A DNA stretch of 64,000 bases from Pseudomonas synxantha (lineage in GTDB: Bacteria > Pseudomonadota > Gammaproteobacteria > Pseudomonadales > Pseudomonadaceae), in NCBI RefSeq assembly GCF_900105675.1, contig NZ_LT629786.1, positions 3,968,001-4,032,000 on the forward strand, given 5' to 3'. The notes under the pieces were generated by a model, which ran no database searches, was not told the DNA's origin, and worked only from the letters and a program-made list of their open reading frames with translations. Made by a program: the position numbers and the translations under genes. The first letter of the stretch is position 1, and every line of letters begins with the position of its first letter. Of this stretch, positions 1 to 6,270 are shown piece after piece.

Positions 1-397
1 CAGATTTGCCTGATAAACCCGAAAAATGTGGGCGTTTACCCTGCCATTTAGAATGAACGTAGAAATCAGCATGACGGGGTTCACACATACTGGCACCCGC
101 ATGTAATAAAACCCTCACACAGCGTTGACGCTTTTTAACTTCGTAGTGATAGTGTTATTCAAATACGCCGCTATAATGCAACCTGTGCAGAGGTCAGCCC
201 GGTATCACTATCGGAATTGGAGCTCGCCAGGCGCTGCGGCATGTATGCAGCGACGGTCACAATACCCGCTTAAAAGAACTGCCCTCAGGTCTGCATTCCA
301 AGTTGAACAGTTCGACTGTTCAACCTGAAACCATCCGAGGACGACTTTCAGGCATGACACTGTGCGATCAATAAACTTAACTCAATTAGGTAACACT
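1..397. other. Intergenic start of window, no gene supported
   Basis: No convincing coding frame is seen here. A perfect sigma70-type -10 hexamer TATAAT lies at 172-177 on the plus strand, without a good -35 at the usual distance. A 9-bp inverted repeat (GTTGAACAG / CTGTTCAAC, 5-nt loop) lies at 302-324. The 14-mer TTTCAGGCATGACA at 346-359 recurs exactly at 720-733. If the -10 is real, the small gene at 398 would have a leader of roughly 210 nt. What lies upstream of position 1 is unknown. Confidence 0.5.
302..324. promoter_or_regulatory. Inverted repeat upstream of the small gene at 398
   Basis: The arms GTTGAACAG and CTGTTCAAC are perfectly complementary around TTCGA. There is no U-tract after it, so it does not look like an intrinsic terminator; an operator or an RNA hairpin in the leader of the next gene are both possible. 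No known regulator site was recognised. Confidence 0.4.
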
Positions 398-598
398 GTG
401 ACGAAAGATGAACTGCGCGCGGAACTTGAGCGCCAGGAGCAACGTTACAAGGACGTCTACGGCGGGGAAGTCACCACCTACGCCGCGCAACCTGAGCCAG
501 AACGCAAGCCATGGCGCAAGCGAGCCAGCCTGCTCGACCAAGCCTTTGCCCAGGAAATCCAAAAGATAGAACAGGAACTCAAGACTGAAGAGCCATAA
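398..598 (+). CDS. Small conserved hypothetical protein (66 aa)
   Basis: I do not recognise a named family. The 66-residue product is strongly charged: an N-terminal Glu/Arg-rich helix ([18 protein letters not shown]), a short Tyr/Pro linker, a basic PWRKR patch and a C-terminal acidic helix ending in KTEEP. There is no signal peptide or membrane segment, so it is expected in the cytoplasm. The frame stays open back to a GTG at 362, but the GTG at 398 has an AGG seven bases upstream and gives a protein beginning at the charged helix, so I prefer it. It stands alone, followed by a 330-bp non-coding stretch that carries a terminator-like hairpin. Function unknown. Confidence 0.7.
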   Translation: MTKDELRAELERQEQRYKDVYGGEVTTYAAQPEPERKPWRKRASLLDQAFAQEIQKIEQELKTEEP

Positions 599-799
599 GC
601 ACTTGCGTTCGAGCTTCCAGGGTCTGCTGTCTCTGCCGGTCCACCACTGGCAGAGGGCTCCATGGGGCAATGTCCGTCGGTCAGTAACCTACAGCCGCCA
701 ACGAAATTTCATACAAATGTTTCAGGCATGACATTTTCATGACCAACGCCGGTCTTTTCCGGCCTGAGCTTTATAAATCAAAGACTTGCCAAAGCCCCG

Positions 800-836
800 A
801 AAACCCTGGGATGCGTCCATCCTGGCGCGGTTTTTT
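800..836 (+). terminator. Putative intrinsic terminator before pitA
   Basis: A GGATG/CATCC core hairpin is extended, with a small bulge, by AAAACC pairing with GGTTTT, and is followed by six T residues (831-836). It would end transcripts coming from the 398 gene, or a small RNA from 700 on, before the pitA promoter. Confidence 0.6.
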
Positions 837-874
837 CAATGAAGATTGTTACCGATGAGCAGCTAATGCATCGA

Positions 875-897
875 TTACCGATGTTTTCTGGCATAAT
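875..897 (+). promoter_or_regulatory. Probable pitA promoter with extended -10
   Basis: TGG-CATAAT at 889-897 matches an extended -10; the region 17 bp upstream has no strong -35. Two copies of TTACCGATG (849-857, 875-883) overlap the presumed -35 area, which would suit binding of a regulator. The sites do not match the CTGTCAT repeats of a Pho box, so PhoB control is not supported. Confidence 0.4.
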
Positions 898-930
898 CGC
901 GCCCCCTTACGACCGGGTCAGAAAACCTTC

Positions 931-2406
931 ATGATCGATTTATTCAGCGGACTGGATGCTTGGGTTCTAGTGAGCCTGTTGCTCGCCCTGGCCTTTGTCC
1001 TCGCCTTCGAGTTCATCAATGGCTTTCATGACACCGCTAACGCGGTGGCCACAGTCATCTATACCAAAGCCATGCCGCCACACCTGGCCGTATTCTTCTC
1101 CGGGGTGTTCAATTTCCTCGGCGTATTGCTCGGGGGTGTCGGAGTCGCCTACGCCATCGTGCATTTGCTGCCGGTGGAGTTGCTGATCAATGTGAATACC
1201 GGCCACGGCTTGGCGATGGTCTTCTCTTTATTGGCTGCGGCGATCACCTGGAACCTGGGCACTTGGTACTTCGGTATCCCCGCCTCCAGCTCCCACACCC
1301 TGATCGGCTCGATCCTCGGTGTCGGCCTGGCCAATGCCCTGATCAACGACATCCCCCTGGCTGACGGCGTGAACTGGCAAAAAGCCGTGGATATCGGCGC
1401 GTCCCTGGTGTTCTCGCCGATGGCCGGCTTCCTGGTCGCAGCCCTGGTGCTGATCGGCCTGAAGTGGTGGCGCCCGCTGTCGAAGATGCACAAGACTCCG
1501 GACCAGCGCCGCAAGCTCGACGACAAGAAACACCCGCCGTTCTGGAACCGCCTGGTCCTGGTGATTTCGGCCATGGCTGTCAGCTTCGTACACGGCTCCA
1601 ACGACGGCCAGAAAGGTATCGGCCTGATCATGCTGGTGCTGATCGGTATCGTGCCGGCGCAGTTCGTCCTTGACCTGGGCAGCACTACCTACCAGATCGA
1701 GCGTACCCGCGACGCGACCCTGCACCTGAACCAGTTCTACCAGCGTAACCACGAGACCCTGGGCGAGTTCCTGGCCCTGGGCAAAAGCGTGAAGGATGAC
1801 CTGCCGGGCAAGTTCCGCTGCAACCCGCAGCAGACCGAACCGACGATCAACGCGCTGCTGGGCACCTTGAAAGGCGTTTCGGACTACCACTCGCTGACTG
1901 CCGACCACCGCATTGAAGTACGTCGCTACCTGCTCTGCCTGGACGACACCGCGAAGAAAGTCGGCAAGCTGCCAGGCCTGGATTCCCGTGAGAAGTCCGA
2001 CCTCGACAAGCTGCGCAAAGACCTGACCGCTACTACCGAGTACGCCCCATTCTGGGTGATCCTCGCGGTCGCACTGGCCCTGGGCCTGGGCACCATGGTG
2101 GGTTGGAAGCGCGTGGTACTGACCATCGGCGAGAAGATCGGCAAGCAGGGCATGACCTATGCCCAGGGCATGTCGGCCCAGATCACCACCGCCACCATGA
2201 TCGGCTTCGCCAATATCTTCGCCCTGCCGGTGTCCACCACCCACGTGCTGTCTTCAGGCGTCGCGGGCACCATGGTCGCCAACAAGAGCGGCCTGCAAGG
2301 CGGCACCGTCAAGACCATCCTGATGGCCTGGATATTGACCCTGCCGGCGACCGTTGGCCTCTCGGCCGGGTTGTTCTGGCTGGCGTCCAAGGCATTGGGC
2401 AACTGA
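931..2406 (+). CDS. pitA: Low-affinity inorganic phosphate transporter, PiT family
   Basis: This 491-residue integral inner-membrane protein takes up metal-phosphate complexes in symport with protons. It has the duplicated PiT architecture: an N-terminal signature GFHDTANAVATVIYT (about residues 30-44) and the mirrored repeat SFVHGSNDGQKGIGL (about 214-228), separated by a hydrophilic cytoplasmic loop rich in charged residues (about 250-370). About ten hydrophobic segments flank these signatures. Length fits the family. Start ATG 931 has no clear Shine-Dalgarno, but the protein begins where homologues do. It is monocistronic: a structured leader precedes it and a strong terminator follows at once. 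The minus-strand ccoM lies tail-to-tail with it. Confidence 0.93.
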   Translation: MIDLFSGLDAWVLVSLLLALAFVLAFEFINGFHDTANAVATVIYTKAMPPHLAVFFSGVFNFLGVLLGGVGVAYAIVHLLPVELLINVNTGHGLAMVFSLLAAAITWNLGTWYFGIPASSSHTLIGSILGVGLANALINDIPLADGVNWQKAVDIGASLVFSPMAGFLVAALVLIGLKWWRPLSKMHKTPDQRRKLDDKKHPPFWNRLVLVISAMAVSFVHGSNDGQKGIGLIMLVLIGIVPAQFVLDLGSTTYQIERTRDATLHLNQFYQRNHETLGEFLALGKSVKDDLPGKFRCNPQQTEPTINALLGTLKGVSDYHSLTADHRIEVRRYLLCLDDTAKKVGKLPGLDSREKSDLDKLRKDLTATTEYAPFWVILAVALALGLGTMVGWKRVVLTIGEKIGKQGMTYAQGMSAQITTATMIGFANIFALPVSTTHVLSSGVAGTMVANKSGLQGGTVKTILMAWILTLPATVGLSAGLFWLASKALGN

Positions 2407-2421
2407 TAGCCAGCCGGCCAT

Positions 2422-2459
2422 AAAAAAGGTGCGATCCGCGAGGGTCGCACCTTTTTTTA
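2422..2459 (+). terminator. pitA intrinsic terminator
   Basis: The stem GGTGCGA (2428-2434) / TCGCACC (2445-2451) is followed by a run of seven T and preceded by A6, so it could also act on the opposite strand. Confidence 0.9.
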
Positions 2460-2485
2460 TATTCGCGGTTAGAGAAAAGCAGAGC

Positions 2486-2511
2486 AAAAAAAAGGGCGAC
2501 CGAAGTCGCCC
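2486..2511 (-). terminator. ccoM intrinsic terminator
   Basis: On the minus strand GGGCGAC, a TTCG loop and GTCGCCC are followed by eight T residues (the A8 at 2486-2493). It lies about 35 bp beyond the ccoM stop codon. Confidence 0.85.
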
Positions 2512-2546
2512 AAAATGCCTTGCGTGCCCATGTAATCCGGAAAAAC

Positions 2547-2663
2547 CTAAGGTTTTTTACGCTTGTTCGCGTCTTTCCAGATAAAAAATCCAAACCCTAC
2601 AAAAAACAGCACCATGAGGCTTACAGTCAGCACTCCGGCAAAAACCACATTATCGATAAACAT
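2547..2663 (-). CDS. ccoM: cbb3-type cytochrome c oxidase small subunit CcoM (38 aa)
   Basis: A 38-codon gene too short for usual gene callers. The product has a short acidic N-terminus (MFIDN), a single hydrophobic helix of about 22 residues (VVFAGVLTVSLMVLFFVGFGFF), then the basic end IWKDANKRKKP. This matches the CcoM microprotein described as a single-helix accessory subunit of the cbb3 oxidase of Pseudomonas stutzeri, as I recall its sequence. A perfect AGGAGG (2670-2675) sits six bases before the ATG, a TTGAT-N4-ATCAA Anr box lies upstream (2729-2742) and a terminator follows. It is not next to ccoNOQP in this window; its job would be to stabilise or assist assembly of the oxidase in the inner membrane under low oxygen. 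Confidence 0.85.
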   Translation of the reverse strand: MFIDNVVFAGVLTVSLMVLFFVGFGFFIWKDANKRKKP

Positions 2664-2728
2664 GACCGGCCTCCTGCACTTGCCCTGTTGCGATAGGGCT
2701 AAGTTAATGGAGAAGGCGCAGTGGGAAA

Positions 2729-2742
2729 TTGATCAGGATCAA
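2729..2742 (-). promoter_or_regulatory. Anr/FNR box upstream of ccoM
   Basis: TTGAT CAGG ATCAA is a perfect match to the TTGAT-N4-ATCAA consensus of the oxygen sensor Anr. It lies 66 bp upstream of the ccoM start on the minus strand, a position compatible with activation (centre near -41 of a promoter located around 2690-2710). Nothing on the other side within 350 bp needs it. Confidence 0.85.
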
Positions 2743-2806
2743 TGTCGCCCGTAACGGGGCGTAAAGAAGGGTAATAACTGACCTGCATCAATGGATGCAG
2801 GCTGTT

Positions 2807-2968
2807 TCAACGCTTTTTCGGTTTGTTTTTCGACTTCTTCTTGGTTTTTCCCAAGGGCATGGCTTGTTCAAACGCTTGGCGCACTTCATTCAAGCGTTTG
2901 TCATTGAGGTCGTGTACACGCTTGGCGCGTTCTGCATTCAGGTCAATCAGCTTATCGTCATCACTCAT
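2807..2968 (-). CDS. Small lysine-rich conserved hypothetical protein (53 aa)
   Basis: Function unknown. The product starts MSDDDKLIDLNAERAKR, continues with a helix-forming stretch and ends in a strongly basic tail (KTKKKSKNKPKKR). An RNA- or DNA-contacting role is possible but is only inferred from charge. The frame is open farther upstream to 3181, but that part would overlap the divergent LysR gene and has frame-shadow composition; ATG 2968 gives a compact protein of the type found widely in Pseudomonas. The Shine-Dalgarno is weak. It is divergent from the LysR gene at 3102. Confidence 0.7.
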   Translation of the reverse strand: MSDDDKLIDLNAERAKRVHDLNDKRLNEVRQAFEQAMPLGKTKKKSKNKPKKR

Positions 2969-3101
2969 GGCTTGGCTTACGTCGTGGCGGGAATACCCCA
3001 ATAATGCGGCCTGCCCCGCCCGACGGCAAATCAGCGGGCGACAAAATGCAGGGCATCGACCAAAATCGGCACCTTCCACTCGACCCAGGAGACGCACCCA
3101 G

Positions 3102-3974
3102 GTGGCCTTGCACAACGACCTTCCACCGCTGCTGGCCCTGCGCGCCTTTGAAGCCGTGGCGCGGCACTTGAGCTTTATCAAGGCGGCGGTCGAGTTGTCG
3201 GTGACCCAAAGCGCGCTGAGCCATCAGGTGCATAAGCTCGAACAGCATTTGGGTAAGCCGCTGTTTATCCGGCGTACCCGTGCGATTGATCTGACGTTGG
3301 ACGGGCAACACTACTACGATCAAATCCGCCCGGCCCTGGAAGCCATTGGCGCGGCGACTCGCAGCCAACGGGCCGCCCCCAGCGCCGGCTTACTGCGCAT
3401 CGGCGTGCTGGCATCGTTCGCCACGCTATGGCTGGCACCGCGCCTGGCCGACTTTTTCCAGCGCTACCCGCACATTCAGGTGGAATTGCTGCCCGCGATC
3501 CAACTGGCCAACGTCGCCACAGCCGAGGTTGACCTCGCCATCCGTTACGGCAAGGGCGACTGGCCCGACGTGCAAGCCACACGCCTGATGGCCGAAATCC
3601 TGTCCCCGGTGTGCAGCCCGGGTTTCAAGGCCATGCAGGCGCCCCATGGCGCCTTGTTGATGGCGACTTCACACCGCCCTTTCGAATGGACGGACTGGTC
3701 TGCCCATTACCAGGTCGACCTCGGCCCCTACCCCCGCGTCATGCTGCATGACTACAACATTGTGGTCGAAGCTACCGTGGCCGGCCAGGGTATCGCCATG
3801 GGCCGCCACCGCCTGATCGAGCGCAGACTCCAAAACGGCAGCCTGGTCCAGGCATTTGATTGGCCGCCCTATCACAGCGAAATCGGCTATTGGCTGATCG
3901 CACCCCAAGGCCCGCTCAGCCAAGCGGCCGAGTGCTTCAGCCAGTGGCTCAAGCAAACCTGCGCCAACGCGTGA
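3102..3974 (+). CDS. LysR-family transcriptional regulator, GcvA-like
   Basis: A 290-residue regulator. Its N-terminal winged helix-turn-helix reads LPPLLALRAFEAVARHLSF...KAAVELSVTQSALSHQVHKLEQHLG (about residues 8-57), the GcvA-type form of the LysR domain; a periplasmic-binding-protein-like effector domain follows (about 90-285). The frame is open from 2823, but GTG 3102 has AGGAG ten bases upstream and puts the HTH at the usual distance from the N-terminus. It lies 90 bp upstream of, and in the same direction as, the RidA/class V PLP gene pair, so it is the likely local regulator of that pair; the effector is unknown. Confidence 0.85.
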   Translation: MALHNDLPPLLALRAFEAVARHLSFIKAAVELSVTQSALSHQVHKLEQHLGKPLFIRRTRAIDLTLDGQHYYDQIRPALEAIGAATRSQRAAPSAGLLRIGVLASFATLWLAPRLADFFQRYPHIQVELLPAIQLANVATAEVDLAIRYGKGDWPDVQATRLMAEILSPVCSPGFKAMQAPHGALLMATSHRPFEWTDWSAHYQVDLGPYPRVMLHDYNIVVEATVAGQGIAMGRHRLIERRLQNGSLVQAFDWPPYHSEIGYWLIAPQGPLSQAAECFSQWLKQTCANA

Positions 3975-4064
3975 GTTTTTTCGATACGTCGGTTGAGATC
4001 TATCCGTTTGTCGGCCGTCGCGTCGACCGACATGCTCAAACCTCCTGAACCCGGAGGATTCACC

Positions 4065-4535
4065 ATGACCGATTCGATCCGCCAACGCGTACACGCGCTC
4101 GGCCTGATACTGCCAACGCCCAGCCAACCGGCGGCCAACTACATCAACCATGTCATCAGCCAACACCAACTGTTTATCTCCGGGCAAATTCCCCTGGTCG
4201 ATGGTAAACCGGCCTACATCGGGCGCCTGGGCGACTCCCTCAGCGATGAAGAAGGCACACAGGCGGCGGAACTGGCGGCGCTGGGCCTGCTGGGGCAATT
4301 GAGCGATGCGCTGGGGGACGACCTGTCGCGTGTAACGCGTACCTTGCGCCTGGGCGTATTCATCGCCAGCACTGCCGAGTTCCAGCGCCAGAGCGTGGTC
4401 GCCAATGGCGCCTCGAACCTGCTGGTCAATGCTCTGGGCGATAAGGGCCGACATGTACGCACCGCCATAGGCGTCTGCAGTTTGCCTGCCGGCGTCGCCG
4501 TCGAGGTGGATGCCATTTTCGAGCTGCAACCGTGA
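4065..4535 (+). CDS. RidA/YjgF-family protein
   Basis: A 156-residue RidA-superfamily protein, of the group slightly longer than E. coli RidA. Features of the fold are visible: ISQHQLFISGQIPLVDG near residue 33, a central TQAAELAALGLLGQL helix, RVTRTLRLGVFIAST, and RTAIGVCSLPAGVAVEVDAIFEL at the C-terminus with the conserved Arg. Canonical RidA proteins hydrolyse reactive enamine/imine intermediates made by PLP enzymes. That fits its partner: the next gene, a PLP enzyme, overlaps its stop by four bases (GTGA). Start ATG 4065 has GGAGG seven bases upstream; the open frame back to 3993 overlaps nothing useful and is not preferred. Confidence 0.88.
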   Translation: MTDSIRQRVHALGLILPTPSQPAANYINHVISQHQLFISGQIPLVDGKPAYIGRLGDSLSDEEGTQAAELAALGLLGQLSDALGDDLSRVTRTLRLGVFIASTAEFQRQSVVANGASNLLVNALGDKGRHVRTAIGVCSLPAGVAVEVDAIFELQP

Positions 4536-5713
4536 GCGCGCTGGACATCCAGCAATTGCGCGACACCACGCCTGGGTGTCAGTCGGGCATCGTGCATTTC
4601 AACCACGCCGGGGCGTCCTTGCCCAGCCAGGCGACGCTAGATGCCATCATCGAGCAGTTGCGCCACGAAGCTCGTGACGGCCCGATGGAGGCCGGCGAAC
4701 GGGGCGCCGTGCTGGTGGACAAAGCCCGCCGCGCCGCCGGACAGTTACTCAATACGCCGGCGTCGTCGATTGCCTTCACCAGCAGTGGCTCCACGGCCTG
4801 GAATATGGCGTTCCAGGCGTTGGGGCCTTGGCAGCCGGGCGACCGCATCCTGGTGGGTCGCCATGAATGGGGCGGCAACCTGGCGAGCATGGCGCTGGCC
4901 GTGCAAGCGGGCGCGCAGGTGGAGGTGATCCCCTGTGACGCTGCCGGCGCGGTCTGCCCGGTGGCACTGGAGGCGATGCTCGACGCCCATGTGAAGCTGA
5001 TCGATCTTACCTGGCTACCGGCCAACAGTGGCCTGGTCAACCCGGCCCAGGCCATCGGCGCGGTAGCCCGGCGGCATGCCATCCCCTACTTTATCGACGC
5101 GGGCCAAGCCGTCGGCCAGGTGCCCGTGGATGTGCAAGCGTTGCAGTGCGACGTGCTCAAGTCCGCCGGTCGCAAACACCTGCGCGGGCCTCGCGGTACC
5201 GCACTGCTCTATATACGGCCTGATTTCCTCCAGCACCTGAACCCCGTCCAGCGCGACGTGTTTTCAGCCCCCTGGACTGCCGAGGGCTTCGACTTGCGCA
5301 ACGACGCCCGGCGTTTCGAAACCAGCGAAGTGTCCTTCGCCTTGCTGGCAGGCTTGGGCAATGCGTTGCAAGAGATCAATCGATGGGGGATCGAGCGGGT
5401 GTGGGAGAGGGTCTCGCAGACCAGCACACGTATCCGCGAAGCACTGCGTCAGCTACCGCAGATTACCCTGCACGACTTGGGCACCACGCATTCAGGTTTG
5501 ATCGCTTTCAACCTGGCTGGCTGGGATAGCTTTGAACTCAAGCGACGCCTGGGATTGAAGCGCATCAACATCGGCGCCAATGGCATCGCTTATACGCCGC
5601 TGGATATGCAAGCACGCGGACTGGCAAGCATTGCACGGATATCCGTCAGCCCGCTCAACACCGATGACGACATCGAGCAGCTGATGACGGCCCTGGGTGA
5701 ACTGAGCGACTAA
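4532..5713 (+). CDS. Aminotransferase class V-fold PLP-dependent enzyme
   Basis: A 393-residue fold-type I PLP enzyme of the NifS/EgtE-like class V group. Seen: an N-terminal HFNHAGASLPS motif, a phosphate-binding FTSSGSTAWNMAF segment (about residues 86-98), FIDAGQAVGQVPVDVQALQCD with the cofactor-ring Asp, and the Schiff-base lysine in LKSAGRKHLRGPRGTALLY (about 210-228). Start is GTG, overlapping the RidA gene by four bases, which implies translational coupling. Substrate is not known; desulfurase, lyase or epimerase chemistry are all possible in this fold, and a RidA partner suggests an enamine/imine intermediate. The stop codon overlaps that of the convergent minus-strand gene. Confidence 0.85.
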   Translation: MSALDIQQLRDTTPGCQSGIVHFNHAGASLPSQATLDAIIEQLRHEARDGPMEAGERGAVLVDKARRAAGQLLNTPASSIAFTSSGSTAWNMAFQALGPWQPGDRILVGRHEWGGNLASMALAVQAGAQVEVIPCDAAGAVCPVALEAMLDAHVKLIDLTWLPANSGLVNPAQAIGAVARRHAIPYFIDAGQAVGQVPVDVQALQCDVLKSAGRKHLRGPRGTALLYIRPDFLQHLNPVQRDVFSAPWTAEGFDLRNDARRFETSEVSFALLAGLGNALQEINRWGIERVWERVSQTSTRIREALRQLPQITLHDLGTTHSGLIAFNLAGWDSFELKRRLGLKRINIGANGIAYTPLDMQARGLASIARISVSPLNTDDDIEQLMTALGELSD

Positions 5714-6051
5714 ACCTCGATATCCACCCACAAGCCCTGGCGCGGCGCGTCTTCGATCAGCGGCGCCACGGGAACGGTGTTGTCAGCGTTGAGCAGGTCG
5801 CCGGGAATGGGCAAGTGCTGCTGCGCCTCATCGTCGGCTTCGCGCCGGCGTTTCTGCTGTTCCTGCTGGCGGCGTTGCTCTTCGCGCAGCAAAAAGGTCG
5901 ATTGCTCGGCATCGCCCTTCTTCAGGTCGATGGTGCTCTCATTGGAGCCCGGTTGAACGGGTACCACCGGCGGAATATCCGGCTTCTGGCGTGCCGGATC
6001 GAGTTGCGACGTGACCGGCACAACACTGACGGGCAGCATGGGTGGAAGCAT
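5710..6051 (-). CDS. Hypothetical protein, proline- and glutamine-rich (113 aa)
   Basis: No family recognised. The protein starts with a Pro/Val-rich stretch (MLPPMLPVSVVPVTSQ), continues with a Pro-rich segment, then a strongly charged coiled-coil-like region (LLREEQRRQQEQQKRRREADDEAQQ, about residues 50-75; shown here in part) and ends in LWVDIEV. There is no signal peptide. ATG 6051 has an AGGAG about ten bases upstream and is preferred over the upstream start at 6093. It overlaps tail-to-tail with the class V PLP gene and is divergent from rapA, with about 220 bp between. Confidence 0.6.
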   Translation of the reverse strand: MLPPMLPVSVVPVTSQLDPARQKPDIPPVVPVQPGSNESTIDLKKGDAEQSTFLLREEQRRQQEQQKRRREADDEAQQHLPIPGDLLNADNTVPVAPLIEDAPRQGLWVDIEV

Positions 6052-6270
6052 GATAGTTATTCTCCTGATCAACAGGCTGTCGGCGGGTGGCAAGGCGACT
6101 TGAGCACCGGCGTGCCAAGCTGTGACCCAGTCGACACTCGCAAGTGCCCGCCACCCGTCGATTCAACTCCCGGCGCACCTCACAAACAGCGTAGTTTTTG
6201 TCAGAGTCCTTGGGCGCAGGGGCTTGTTCCGTTAAGATAGTCGGCTTTTTCACGGCGGGAGTCAGGCAGC

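Larger units (their letters stand above)
599..930 (+). other. Non-coding stretch between the small gene and pitA; possible structured RNA leader
   Basis: No gene is seen. The stretch holds the second copy of the 14-mer TTTCAGGCATGACA (720-733), a GCCGG/CCGGC hairpin at 748-763, an intrinsic-terminator-like hairpin with a T6 tract (800-836), two 'TTACCGATG' direct repeats (849-857 and 875-883) and an extended -10 (TGG CATAAT, 889-897) before pitA. It could hold a small RNA ending at the terminator, or simply the 3' end of the upstream transcript plus the pitA promoter. Confidence 0.5.

Noticed and set aside
125..328. 67-codon frame near the window start
   Set aside because: Overlaps the TATAAT and inverted repeat, no Shine-Dalgarno, no similarity to a known small protein.
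840..900. PhoB box before pitA
   Set aside because: The TTACCGATG repeats do not match CTGTCAT repeats with 11-bp spacing.
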